14,969 nucleotides of DNA from contig JACQXH010000167.1 in assembly GCA_016208845.1 (NCBI GenBank), forward strand, positions 1-14,969. Direction: 5' to 3'. Positions 1-8,547 of the stretch are shown in pieces (position 1 is the stretch's first letter; each line of letters opens with the position of its first letter). The stretch is from Nitrospirota bacterium. Its GTDB lineage: Bacteria > Nitrospirota > Thermodesulfovibrionia > UBA6902 > BMS3Bbin08. A model generated the notes under the pieces. It saw only the letters and a program-made list of their open reading frames with translations, was not told the DNA's origin and did no database searches. Position numbers and translations under genes: made by a program.

Positions 1-533
1 CCTAATAGACTCGCAATCGATGAATCATGGATGCATCTTCTTTTCAATACTTTTTTGAAATCACCCGTAGAACAGGCGAAATCACTGCATATCTCACCGA
101 AACCGTCAATGGCCGTTGAGTTTGGGCACAGCAGTGCAAAGTCAGACAGCCTCATAACCGTCTTAACACCCGATTCCTTCGCAGCCTTAAAAATTGAATA
201 GGAGAGATGTTTTGTAACTCCAAATCCCTGCACTATATCCGGCCGGGTGCCGGCAATGAGATTCTGCATGTTTTCATAAGCTTCCTTGTTAAAAAACATA
301 TTAACCATAGCTTTTACATTGCTGCGTGTAGGCCGCACGGAAAAGCCTTCCTTGGAGAGGTCATAATATGTACAAAAATACTTAGAATATTCTGTTTTAT
401 AATTTTCATTGAAATTAGTGGAGAAAGGGATCACTGTATGCCCCTTTGCTTCAAGAAGTTCCTTGGCTTTAAATAAATAAGCCTCAAGCCCTCCCCGCCT
501 GTAATAGAATTTGGATGCAAAAATAATTTTCAT
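1..533 (-). CDS. GT4-like glycosyltransferase, N-terminal part, cut by left edge
   Basis: The minus strand is open from an ATG at 533 to the window edge (177 codons, no stop). The product begins MKIIFASKFYYRRGGLEAYL, the usual opening of a GT-B fold glycosyltransferase of family 4: a short beta strand, then a Gly-Gly-x-Glu loop and a helix that starts the donor/acceptor cleft. Near residues 136-155 it has the segment MRLSDFALLCPN followed by a GEIC and spaced cysteines, a pattern common in GT4 proteins (HD-x-x-x-x-CP, then C...C). The C-terminal half, with the nucleotide-sugar site, lies outside the window, so donor and linkage cannot be inferred. An AGAGGA ribosome binding site sits 5 bases before the ATG. 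It follows asnB after 77 bases, on the same strand. It probably adds a sugar to the repeat unit in the cytoplasm. Family assignment is fairly sure; specificity is unknown. Confidence 0.82.
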   Translation of the reverse strand, partial: MKIIFASKFYYRRGGLEAYLFKAKELLEAKGHTVIPFSTNFNENYKTEYSKYFCTYYDLSKEGFSVRPTRSNVKAMVNMFFNKEAYENMQNLIAGTRPDIVQGFGVTKHLSYSIFKAAKESGVKTVMRLSDFALLCPNSTAIDGFGEICSDFACSTGDFKKVLKRRCIHDSSIASLL

Positions 534-610
534 TAATATCCTCTTATGTCTTAAATACCACTCGTTCTGGCATTAAACTATTGTGCCTTATTTCTTTCGA
601 AGCAATTAAA

Positions 611-2491
611 TCAGGCAAGGTATTCCTTCTCCCACAAGTAAAATATTAATAACGCAAAAAGACGGGAGCTATTATCAACGCCAGTCTCATGTTCATCCAA
701 TAATCTCTTGACCTGGTTCTGGTTGCAAAAAATGCTTTTATGGCCTAAAAGAATATCCCTGAGGTCAGATCGTAGTGCGCCCCTAAACCAATCTGAGATG
801 GGAATTGAAAATCCCCACTTCCTGTTGACATTCAGTTCATCAGGCAGAATTCTCTTTGCCAGTTTTTTAAGGAGATACTTAGTTGTCATCCCCCTGACTT
901 TGAGATTGCCCGGAATTCTTTTAAAAGAAAACTCTGCGATCCTGTAATCCAGAAGAGGGGCCCGGGTCTCAAGGGAAACAAGCATGCTCGCCCTGTCAAC
1001 TTTAACCAGTATGTCATCCGGCAAATATGTCTTTAAGTCCGTGAAAGTAAGACGATTAATCAGATCACCTTTCCATCGCTCCAGGTATACACGTCTTGAT
1101 AATTCAGGGCCTGCCAGCTCATTATTTAAAAGCCTCAGTATTTCATCGTCAAATATTAAGCGTCTTTGTTTTTCCTTGAAGAATAGATAAATACACCTTT
1201 GAATAAATGCCTCACTCATATCGCCCCGCATCATCAATAACTGCTTCCTGATTTTAGCTAATGCGATAACGGGCATAATTTCGGCCAGGTTTGCCAGGCC
1301 TTTTCTCACAGGAAACGGTATAAGCCTGCGTGCATAGTGATCAAAAAGACTTGCAAGGTATATTTTATATCCGCCGAATATCTCGTCACCGCCGTCACCG
1401 GAAAGCGCTACGGTCACATGCTCTCTCGTAGCCCTGGAAACATAGTAGGTCGGAATCATTGAAGAATCAGCAAAAGGCTCATCAAACTGGCGTACGAGTT
1501 CAGGAAGGATCGACACAGCGTCAGGTTTGACAATAAGCTCATGATGTTCGGTGCCGAAATGCTTAGCAACTATCTTGGCATAAGGAAGTTCGTTATAGGC
1601 ACCATCTTCAAATCCTATTGAGAAGGTTTGCACAGGCTTATCAGAGGCCCTGCTCATCATCGCAACAACAACGCTTGAATCAACCCCTCCGCTTAAAAAT
1701 GCGCCAAGCGGGACATCACTTAACATCCTTGTCCGCACTGCATCTTCTATAAGGTTCTCTAATTGATCCAGCAGATCATCTTCCGGCGTATGCTCTTCTT
1801 TAAGATGCGGGACATCCCAATAGCTCCAGATCTCCTGCTCCCCGCTGTTCAGGTCGTAGACCATGGCATGTGCCGGAGGCAGTTTTCTGATATTTTTAAA
1901 TATGCAAAGTTCTCCCGGTATATACCCGAACGTAAAATAAAAATTAAGCGCCTGAAGGTCTATATCCCGCGAAATATATTCATCTTTTAGAAGCGCCTTT
2001 ATTTCCGATGCAAATACGAATTTACTGCTTATTATATTATGTGAATAATAGAGAGGTTTTTTGCCTAATCGGTCCCGCGCCAGGAAGAGAACTCTTTTTT
2101 CCTCATCATAGATGCCAAAGGCGAACATTCCATTAAATTTCTGAAGACAGTCTGTGCCCCATTCTTTGTACGCATAGATAATAACTTCAGTATCTGATCG
2201 GCTTACAAATTTATGGCCTTTTTCTTTTAGCTCTGTCCTTATTTCCCTGAAATTATAAATTTCCCCGTTAAAGATGACCCATATTTTTTCTTTGCTATCC
2301 GGCATTGGCTGCCGGCCGGCTTCTGAGAGATCAATTATGGAAAGTCTCCTGTGAGCTAATCCCACTTCCTTATTCCTGCTGATCCAGCAACCTGAGTCAT
2401 CGGGCCCGCGATGAACCATAGTATCGCGCATTTTTCTTAACTGCTGTCCATCTATCCCTTTTTTATCTACTATACCTAAAATGCCGCACAT
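611..2491 (-). CDS. asnB: Asparagine synthase (glutamine-hydrolysing), AsnB family
   Basis: A 626-residue, full-length class-II amidotransferase fused to an ATP-dependent amide synthetase. The start is fixed by chemistry: Met1 is followed by Cys2 (MCGILGI), the nucleophile exposed after Met removal. RGPD at 28-31 and NGEIYN at 75-80 belong to the glutaminase domain. The synthetase domain has the pyrophosphate loop SGGVDSS (267-273) and the GDGGDEIFGGY motif (365-375). The family moves ammonia from glutamine to an adenylated carboxylate; in AsnB itself this is aspartate. In polysaccharide loci such homologues are often suspected of amidating a sugar acid or an amino-acid substituent, which is inference here. 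There is no clear Shine-Dalgarno before the ATG. It lies 46 bases after the methyltransferase gene, so the two are probably co-transcribed. Family assignment is very sure; the true acceptor is not. Confidence 0.93.
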   Translation of the reverse strand: MCGILGIVDKKGIDGQQLRKMRDTMVHRGPDDSGCWISRNKEVGLAHRRLSIIDLSEAGRQPMPDSKEKIWVIFNGEIYNFREIRTELKEKGHKFVSRSDTEVIIYAYKEWGTDCLQKFNGMFAFGIYDEEKRVLFLARDRLGKKPLYYSHNIISSKFVFASEIKALLKDEYISRDIDLQALNFYFTFGYIPGELCIFKNIRKLPPAHAMVYDLNSGEQEIWSYWDVPHLKEEHTPEDDLLDQLENLIEDAVRTRMLSDVPLGAFLSGGVDSSVVVAMMSRASDKPVQTFSIGFEDGAYNELPYAKIVAKHFGTEHHELIVKPDAVSILPELVRQFDEPFADSSMIPTYYVSRATREHVTVALSGDGGDEIFGGYKIYLASLFDHYARRLIPFPVRKGLANLAEIMPVIALAKIRKQLLMMRGDMSEAFIQRCIYLFFKEKQRRLIFDDEILRLLNNELAGPELSRRVYLERWKGDLINRLTFTDLKTYLPDDILVKVDRASMLVSLETRAPLLDYRIAEFSFKRIPGNLKVRGMTTKYLLKKLAKRILPDELNVNRKWGFSIPISDWFRGALRSDLRDILLGHKSIFCNQNQVKRLLDEHETGVDNSSRLFALLIFYLWEKEYLA

Positions 2492-2515
2492 TTTTAAGTA
2501 AGCTTTAGATCATAG

Positions 2516-2537
2516 AACAAAGTCTCAAACAAAGTCT
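2516..2537. repeat. Short tandem direct repeat before asnB
   Basis: The decamer AACAAAGTCT occurs at 2516-2525 and again at 2528-2537, a 12-base period, and fills about half of the 46-base spacer between the methyltransferase stop and the asnB start. It could be a slippage duplication or, less likely, a protein-binding site. No function can be read from it. Confidence 0.55.
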
Positions 2538-3377
2538 TTATTCAATTTGACCGGAAGCGCCTCTCATGAAAATAAATTCGTTCATGTCTTTACTGACTAA
2601 TTTATCAATCTTCAATTTTATAAGCGAATAATGCTTATCTTCATAAAAATAGATAACATCCTCAGGCTTAGCAAATTCATACGGCAGTCCGCCAAGCCAA
2701 TCAATCCAGTCACGTATTACTGACATCCCGCGATTCTTTTTGTACTCAGCGTATCTCCTAATCGGATTTCTGAAGCTCAGCAAATCAACCAAAAGCCTTT
2801 TCAGGAAAAAGAAAGGGAAAAAGACTGCTACGGTTATGTATTTGGCAAAACTGCCATAACAATAAAATTGCTTTATCTTTAACCAAATCCTTGACTTGAT
2901 CCCCTGATCGTTATAGATGGCAATATATAAAAGACCATCAATCTTAACTGGTATGCAGGCATTCTCCAACGCCTTCCACATATGACCGGTGTGATGGAGT
3001 ACACCCCAGGAATAGACGATATCAAATTTACCCAGATCTTCCATATATCTCCTGTCAAGGACAGAACCTCTCTCAACTATCCATTTGTCATCATCCGGAA
3101 AATAACGCTTTTTCAGTTCAGATGTGCATGCAACGGATTGCGGATCATAATCCAGGGAATGAACCCTGGCGCCAAGACGTCTCGCAGCAAGACTGAAAAG
3201 ACCGCTTCCCGAACCAATGTCCAAAAAACTTTTACCTTTCAGATCGTTAATCTCAAGCATTTGCCTTAAAGAATTTTCTGCCTGGGATATGCGTTCGTCA
3301 TCAAGCACAGAGAGAAAACTCTTCCAGTTCTTCCCGAATTCAAACCGCTTGCCATCTTCTACTTCTTTTTCAAACAT
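2538..3377 (-). CDS. Class I SAM-dependent methyltransferase
   Basis: A 279-residue protein with the Rossmann-type SAM fold. Motif I is FLDIGSGSG (51-59), the acidic end of strand 2 is in SLDYDP (74-79), and the strand-4 segment DIVYSWGVLHH (119-129) is typical of methyltransferases acting on small molecules or glycans. The middle (about 170-205) is hydrophobic and basic (KYITVAVFFPFFFLKRLL), which could make it peripheral to the membrane near lipid-linked intermediates. The C-terminal NEFIFMR (266-272) closes the fold. In this locus it probably methylates a sugar of the repeat unit or its nucleotide-activated precursor, but O-, N- or C-methylation cannot be told apart. The ATG at 3377 has only a weak purine-rich stretch upstream. 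It lies between a glycosyltransferase (58-base gap) and asnB (46-base gap). Confidence 0.85.
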   Translation of the reverse strand: MFEKEVEDGKRFEFGKNWKSFLSVLDDERISQAENSLRQMLEINDLKGKSFLDIGSGSGLFSLAARRLGARVHSLDYDPQSVACTSELKKRYFPDDDKWIVERGSVLDRRYMEDLGKFDIVYSWGVLHHTGHMWKALENACIPVKIDGLLYIAIYNDQGIKSRIWLKIKQFYCYGSFAKYITVAVFFPFFFLKRLLVDLLSFRNPIRRYAEYKKNRGMSVIRDWIDWLGGLPYEFAKPEDVIYFYEDKHYSLIKLKIDKLVSKDMNEFIFMRGASGQIE

Positions 3378-3435
3378 GTCGTTTCATTTTTTTCCGCAAA
3401 AACATATTAATAAAAAAACCAAATAATTGAACATG

Positions 3436-4590
3436 TTAACTTATATTTAAATATTCCAGCGCAAGCATTTTACAATGGTTATCAATAGAGTAACTCTCAT
3501 TAAACAGTTCAAATGCTTTTTTCGCTAATTTCGCAGCGAGTTTTTCATCCTCCATTAATTTTAACAACCCTTCTGCCAGCAGATCGGGGCGTTCAGGAGG
3601 TACAAGCAGCCCTGTCTCTCCATCCCTGATAACTTCACGGTTTCCGCCCACTGCAGTTGCAACTATCGGCTTCTCATGCGCCATCGCCTCAAGAAGTGAA
3701 ATCGGCAATCCCTCAAATCTCGAGGAATTAACGTAAATATCACATATTTTAAAGATTTCGCTCACATCGTCAATTAATCCAACGAGGCGGACTTTTTTTT
3801 GCATTCCGCTTGACTTAATTTGTTTTTCGAGCCTTTCCCTGTCGGGCCCGTTTCCGGCAATTAAGAGGACGCATTCAGGCAGTTTCTCTACAACCCTCCT
3901 GAACGCTTCAATTAAAATATCGTGTCCTTTCTCTTCTGAAAGCCTGCCAAGTGTTAATACCACTTTGTTATTCCCGGTTAATTCTAATTTATGAAGAATA
4001 TTCCCGGGTAGCGCGCTGCCTGGAAGGACAATCCGAACAGCGTTATTCAATAATTTTAATTTATTGCCTGGAATAAAGGTACTGAGATTTTTCAGGACTT
4101 GAGCGCTGCATGCAAGAAGTAAATCGTTTTTTTTGAGACAAATACGTTCAAATAACCGGAATTTGTAATCAGAATGGACAGTGGTCACGACTTTTGATCC
4201 GGCAAGACGTCCGACCCAAGGACCTGTATGATTTAGTAAATGGATGTGCAGTATATTAATCCTTTTTTTACGTAAATGATTCAAAAGTTTAAAATAATAC
4301 CACAGCATGCGTACTGAGCTATGAGGGGCCCCCCAAACATGAACAGGTATGCCTAACGATTTAAATTTATCCTGCCATATCCCTGCTTCGAATACGATGT
4401 GAATTTCAAAATAAAATCTCGTATCATCCTTCAGGCAGGACATTTCGTCCAGGATCAGCCGCTCAGCTCCACCCACATTGCCTGAGGGAAGCAATATGGC
4501 AATTTTTTTTTCAGGATATTTCGAATTTATCATAGGTTTCTTATTTTTTGATTTTTTCATACACTTTACTAATCTGCTGAAGGAAAACAA
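3436..4590 (-). CDS. GT4 glycosyltransferase
   Basis: A retaining-type GT-B glycosyltransferase of family 4, 384 residues from the longest start. The N-terminal domain opens with KKIAILLPSGNVGGAERL (28-45), carrying the GGAER loop. The C-terminal domain has VLTLGRLSEEKGHDILIEAF (about 211-230) and the donor-site E-x7-E motif in EGLPISLLE (293-301), followed by a GG-x-x-EVI segment. Family members transfer a sugar from a nucleotide donor to a lipid-linked acceptor at the cytoplasmic face. The start is uncertain. The TTG at 4590 has AGGA 8 bases upstream but overlaps the flippase gene by 50 bases; ATG codons at 4560 and 4533 are alternatives, and 4533 would remove the overlap and still keep the whole fold. 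There is no signal peptide. Donor and linkage are unknown. Confidence 0.9.
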   Translation of the reverse strand: MFSFSRLVKCMKKSKNKKPMINSKYPEKKIAILLPSGNVGGAERLILDEMSCLKDDTRFYFEIHIVFEAGIWQDKFKSLGIPVHVWGAPHSSVRMLWYYFKLLNHLRKKRINILHIHLLNHTGPWVGRLAGSKVVTTVHSDYKFRLFERICLKKNDLLLACSAQVLKNLSTFIPGNKLKLLNNAVRIVLPGSALPGNILHKLELTGNNKVVLTLGRLSEEKGHDILIEAFRRVVEKLPECVLLIAGNGPDRERLEKQIKSSGMQKKVRLVGLIDDVSEIFKICDIYVNSSRFEGLPISLLEAMAHEKPIVATAVGGNREVIRDGETGLLVPPERPDLLAEGLLKLMEDEKLAAKLAKKAFELFNESYSIDNHCKMLALEYLNIS

Positions 4591-6019
4591 TTTTCTCTTC
4601 CTCTGTCACGATATAATTGCTCATGACCGTAGCAATACATAGAAACAGAAATGCCATAGACATCTGAATATTATTTAACAATAAAATAAAAGGGGTTAAG
4701 CAGATAAAAATTGTAGTTAACTTTATTTCCATGTTTTCCCTTCGATATAGAAGGAGCAGTATTAACAATACCAGCACCTGGGAGCTTAGAGTAGCAATCG
4801 CGGCGCCTACAAGGCCATATTGCGGGATCAAGATAAAATTTAATCCGATGTTCAATACGAACCCTCCGGCAGTTGCAAGGATCACCAGGTATGGTTTTTC
4901 AATAAGACTTGGGTATATACCCGTTATCCATACAATTGTATTAAATAACCAAAACATTAAAAAATAGGTTAGTATGGGCAATCCTTCAAGATATTTGTTC
5001 CCATACAAAATATACATAATCTGTTTCTTTAATAGTATAAAAATAACCGCCGCTCCCAAAACAGATATAACTGTAATTTTGATCGCAAGATTAAGGATCA
5101 ACATCACCTTATTTTTTTCTCCGCGCTCCCACATACTGCTCAAACTTGGCATCAGGACGGTACCCGCGATCATGCCGACCATAAATACCATCTGCGTTAT
5201 GTTCACAGAAACCGAATAGATTCCTACTTCACGCAGGCCAAAAAAATGGTTGAGCACAAGACGGTCGGTAAAACTGTATAGTGTATAAAAAGCCGGCGAA
5301 ATAATAAACCAGACAGAATATCTAAACATCTTGGTATAAAAAGCAGGGTCATGAATTACAGAACTCTGAGACCCGGACTTGATGACATGCTTCCAGAATA
5401 TGCGGCCAAAGACCATCGATACAGCAGCAAATGAAATTAAATAGGCCAAAATGGTAGATTCAGCATTGGAATAAACAACGATAAACAAAATGCCAAACAG
5501 AGTAAAGATAAACGCCTGCATTAATCTTAGCAAGGCACTCATCTTGAAAACCCGCATTCCATTAAACGAGGCAAGAATATTTTCATATAGCACAAATGGA
5601 CATATTGAAACAGCGCATAATATGATTACATATTTATAGTGCGCAGAATCATATAAGGCTTCAGAAATATATTTTGAGAAGATCAAAAAAAGAAAGGTAA
5701 CTAAGAAGCTCGCTATAATCGATAATATATAATTTTTTCTAAAAAAGTCCCCTAATTCGCCCTTCATCTCATATTGCGGCACATAACGTTCATAACACGA
5801 AGGAAGCCCGAGTTTGGCAAACGAAACTACGAGAGGTACTACAAAAAGGGCTAAAGTGTACACCCCATATTCACTGGGGCCGAGCATTCGCGCAAATACA
5901 ACTCCTCTCGCAACCTGTAGCAGCCTTTCAATCATTGTAAGCATCAGGATAAAACCTGTGGATTCAATTACAGTTTCTTTTTTTAATAATTTCTGAATAA
6001 GCGAAGTCAATGCGATCAA
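4541..6019 (-). CDS. Wzx-type oligosaccharide flippase (MOP/PST superfamily)
   Basis: A 492-residue polytopic inner-membrane protein with about a dozen hydrophobic segments. The N-terminal stretch VARGVVFARMLGPSEYGVYT (36-55) is the hallmark of polysaccharide-synthesis flippases: an amphipathic helix, then LG-x-x-x-YG. The next segment, GLPSCYERYVPQY (71-83), matches the usual GL-x-x-x-x-x-RY turn. The family moves undecaprenyl-diphosphate-linked repeat units from the cytoplasmic to the periplasmic leaflet. The start codon appears to be TTG at 6017-6019, overlapping the TGA of the upstream glycosyltransferase (TTGA), which suggests translational coupling; a second TTG at 6008-6010 is better spaced from the AAAGG upstream and is a real alternative. 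The 3' end overlaps the downstream GT gene if that gene uses its longest start. I withhold the name wzx because substrates differ widely, but the role is quite sure. Confidence 0.9.
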   Translation of the reverse strand: MIALTSLIQKLLKKETVIESTGFILMLTMIERLLQVARGVVFARMLGPSEYGVYTLALFVVPLVVSFAKLGLPSCYERYVPQYEMKGELGDFFRKNYILSIIASFLVTFLFLIFSKYISEALYDSAHYKYVIILCAVSICPFVLYENILASFNGMRVFKMSALLRLMQAFIFTLFGILFIVVYSNAESTILAYLISFAAVSMVFGRIFWKHVIKSGSQSSVIHDPAFYTKMFRYSVWFIISPAFYTLYSFTDRLVLNHFFGLREVGIYSVSVNITQMVFMVGMIAGTVLMPSLSSMWERGEKNKVMLILNLAIKITVISVLGAAVIFILLKKQIMYILYGNKYLEGLPILTYFLMFWLFNTIVWITGIYPSLIEKPYLVILATAGGFVLNIGLNFILIPQYGLVGAAIATLSSQVLVLLILLLLYRRENMEIKLTTIFICLTPFILLLNNIQMSMAFLFLCIATVMSNYIVTEEEKIVFLQQISKVYEKIKK

Positions 6020-7242
6020 GACCTTTCAAGTACATTTTTTATGATTTTCATGATTTCTTCTGCGACCTTTTTCTTTTCATAATTAATCGCCGGCAGCGGC
6101 AGGGAGCCCGGTCTATGCCGCAAAACATTCGTGATGACATTAACAATCGCTTTGACATCCGAAGGATCAGCCACCAGTCCGCCAACCTCATTCAGAATTC
6201 TTTCAGTAGCCCCTTTTGGAGAAATAGCGAAAATAAACCGGCCTGCGCCAAGATACTCAACCAGCTTTGATGGAAAGAAAACAGACAACTCAGCCGGCGC
6301 ATCAATAACGAACAGACAATGAGCGGTCTGCATCAGCCGCAGACTCTCAATATACGATACAGTTCCTGCGATACGAATAATTCGCCGGGCCACAGGATAT
6401 TTTTCAAGCAGTTCTTTATGTATGCATAAAGAACCTATAAATTCGATATATATATTTTCCAATAAACCAGGCTCAATCCGTGAAATGACTTCAAGAGCCT
6501 CAAAAAAAGGACCAGGAGACCGTGCACCATAAAAATTTCCTATGAAACGAATAACATACCTGTCCTCAGGAGGCTTGACAGCCTCATCAAATAATGCACT
6601 ATCATAACTGTGAGGGACATAAAATACCTTGTTGCGCCACGTCGGATGATATTTTTTCATAACGAGGTCTACGGTTTCAGGAGATGTAAAGATCACGGCA
6701 TCTGCCATGGAAATGACATGTCGTTCCAAACGTCTGTTTACCCGCATTTTCAAAATACCGCTATTGAATGGATTATCAGCCCATGGATCGCTGAAATGAG
6801 CAACCCATGGAATCCCGGTTCGTTTCTTAAATTCCAAGCCGAAGAGGTGATCTGACATCGGTGTGCCAAAGGTCATTAGCAGATCCGGTTTATATTTAAT
6901 TTTATTTTTCCATTCCCAAAGATATTTACCCGCCTGCTTGATCCATGTCCTTTGTGGATCTGGAAAGCAAATCCGTGGAAAAACATATCGTCTTAACCGA
7001 TATTCCAAAAATTTAGGCAGCTTGTCATTGAAAGGACGAAAAGGCAGGCGAATAATATGTTCCAGAGGATGTTCTATACCGGTTATGATAGTTTCGTCCT
7101 TCATTTCCCATGCATCATCTCCGCATAAGACGACAACAGAAGCATCTAGATTTGCGATAATACGTAAAATCTGAATGGACTGAGCAGAGGCCATGGGGGG
7201 GAAATAATAAGACAATGCCAATATTTTGATCTTACTCTTCAT
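6016..7242 (-). CDS. GT4-like glycosyltransferase
   Basis: A 408-residue GT-B type glycosyltransferase. The N-terminus MKSKIKILALSYYFPP (1-16) is a typical first strand and loop of the WbuB-like GT4 branch, where YYFPP precedes the helix that contacts the acceptor. HFSDPWADNP (149-158) corresponds to the conserved D-x-W motif of that branch. The second domain contains IRFIGNFYGARSPGPFFEAL (231-250) and FFPSKLVEYLGAGRFIFAI (322-340), the latter being the nucleotide-sugar-binding helix. It probably extends the lipid-linked repeat unit. The ATG at 7242 overlaps the 3' end of the broken wecB gene by 11 bases, and its stop overlaps the flippase start by 4 bases, so it sits in a tightly coupled chain. 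The ribosome binding site is weak (AGGGA, 11 bases upstream); reinitiation after wecB translation may have been normal, in which case the upstream frameshift could reduce its expression. Confidence 0.88.
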   Translation of the reverse strand: MKSKIKILALSYYFPPMASAQSIQILRIIANLDASVVVLCGDDAWEMKDETIITGIEHPLEHIIRLPFRPFNDKLPKFLEYRLRRYVFPRICFPDPQRTWIKQAGKYLWEWKNKIKYKPDLLMTFGTPMSDHLFGLEFKKRTGIPWVAHFSDPWADNPFNSGILKMRVNRRLERHVISMADAVIFTSPETVDLVMKKYHPTWRNKVFYVPHSYDSALFDEAVKPPEDRYVIRFIGNFYGARSPGPFFEALEVISRIEPGLLENIYIEFIGSLCIHKELLEKYPVARRIIRIAGTVSYIESLRLMQTAHCLFVIDAPAELSVFFPSKLVEYLGAGRFIFAISPKGATERILNEVGGLVADPSDVKAIVNVITNVLRHRPGSLPLPAINYEKKKVAEEIMKIIKNVLERS

Positions 7243-8384
7243 GCGGCAGTCTGTCCCTATGACTTCGTTCTAAGCCGTTGACAATGATCCCTACAATTCT
7301 TTCAGCCGCCCTGCCATCCCCGTAAGGATTTCCTTTTGCGGACATTTTCCTGTATTCATTCTCATCAGTTAACAATAAGGAGGCTTGCTTGAATATATCA
7401 TTTTTGTTATTACTCACAAGCCTTACAACGCCGGCGGCTATTCCCTCCGGTCTTTCAGTTAAATTCCTTGTAACTAATACCGGTTTACCAAACGACGGTG
7501 CTTCTTCCTGAATACCTCCGGAGTCCGTAATAATAAAATATGCCCTCTCCATAAGGTAGACAAAGGGAAGATATTCCAGAGGCTCAATCAAATGGACATT
7601 AGGCAGACTCGTTGTACCGATAATTTTTCGAACAGGCATTTGAACGTTTGGATTCATATGGACCGGATACAATATTTCGCAGTCGGGAAATTTCCAGGCA
7701 AGCTCATTTATTGCAGTGCATATGTTCATGAACCCTTCTCCGAAACTTTCCCGTCTATGCCCTGTCACTAATACCAATCTTTTTTCTTTATCAAGAAAAT
7801 CAAACATCTTGGCAAATTTGTTTTGCATATCAGGGGCGTTAATCCTCTCCATCGCGATCATCAGTGCATCTACTACGGTATTGCCTGTAACATAGATATT
7901 TTCTTCTCCGATCCCTTCTTTTAACAAACTATACTTCAGTGGGAGCAAAATGGTATTGGGCTATCACACTTGTAATGCGCCTGTTTATCTCTTCAGGATA
8001 GGGGGCATATTTGTCATATGTTCTCAGACCTGCCTCGATATGTCCAAGAGGAATTTTTTCATAATATGCGGCCAATGACGCCGCCATAGCAGTTGTTGTA
8101 TCGCCCTGCACTAGCACCATGTCAGGTCTTTCCTTTTTGAGCACCTCATTGAGTCTCAGCAGTATATTTGTAGTTATATGATATAGATCCTGATTTTCTT
8201 TCATCACATTAAAATCATAATCAGGAGCTATCTCAAATATATCCAGCACCTGATCCAGCATCTCCCTGTGTTGAGCTGTAACGCACACAACCGACTCTAT
8301 CTCTTTTGTAGTTTCAAAGATCTTAAGTACAGGAGCTACCTTTATCGCCTCAGGGCGAGTGCCAAAAACTGAAAGGATTTTCAT
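7232..8384 (-). pseudogene. wecB: Frameshifted UDP-N-acetylglucosamine 2-epimerase (WecB/MnaA)
   Basis: Two adjacent frames make up one non-hydrolysing UDP-GlcNAc 2-epimerase, which interconverts UDP-GlcNAc and UDP-ManNAc in the cytoplasm. The N-terminal frame (8384 to the TAG at 7929-7931, 151 residues) starts MKILSVFGTRPEAIK and ends HFAPTEV. The C-terminal frame resumes at SLLKEGIGEENIYVTGNT and runs to a stop at 7232. Residues matching E. coli WecB Asp95, Glu117 and Glu131 sit at the same numbers (QGD, HIEAGLRT, YPEEINRR), and the TGHRRES histidine and the SGGIQEEAPSFGKP loop are intact. From memory, E. coli WecB has four residues (SRQN) between TET and LLRE; here only four bases separate the Val codon from LLKE, so about 8 bases are missing. 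The upstream site AGGTG lies about 9 bases before the ATG. The C-terminal frame has no usable start of its own. Probably a recent lesion or an assembly error. Confidence 0.88.
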
Positions 8385-8547
8385 TTAAACTGCACCTCGT
8401 AAATGTCTGAACAATAAACAACTCTGGATCAGAGCCTCGATGACTTATATTGAAAATATTTCCACTGAACAGCGATTAAAGTTCGTCTTCTTTGCGTTGT
8501 TTATCCAGGAATAAAAAGCCTGATACATGAAATTCACACCCACATTT

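Noticed and set aside
207..476. Plus-strand open frame of 89 codons near the left edge
   Set aside because: It lies antisense to the well-supported partial glycosyltransferase on the minus strand, has no recognisable domain and no convincing start region.
3378..3435. Promoter in the AT-rich spacer before the methyltransferase gene
   Set aside because: Some -10-like hexamers occur, but none has a -35-like partner at 16-18 bases. AT-richness alone explains them.
7925..7940. Programmed ribosomal frameshift joining the two halves of wecB
   Set aside because: No slippery heptamer precedes the TAG (context GAA GTA TAG TTT), no obvious stimulatory structure follows, and the joined protein would still lack residues relative to the family. 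A deletion explains it better.
8422..8434. Hairpin CTCTG-GAT-CAGAG in the spacer after the Wzy-like gene as a terminator
   Set aside because: The stem is only 5 base pairs, no T-run follows on the minus strand, and the wecB homologue begins about 40 bases further on the same strand.
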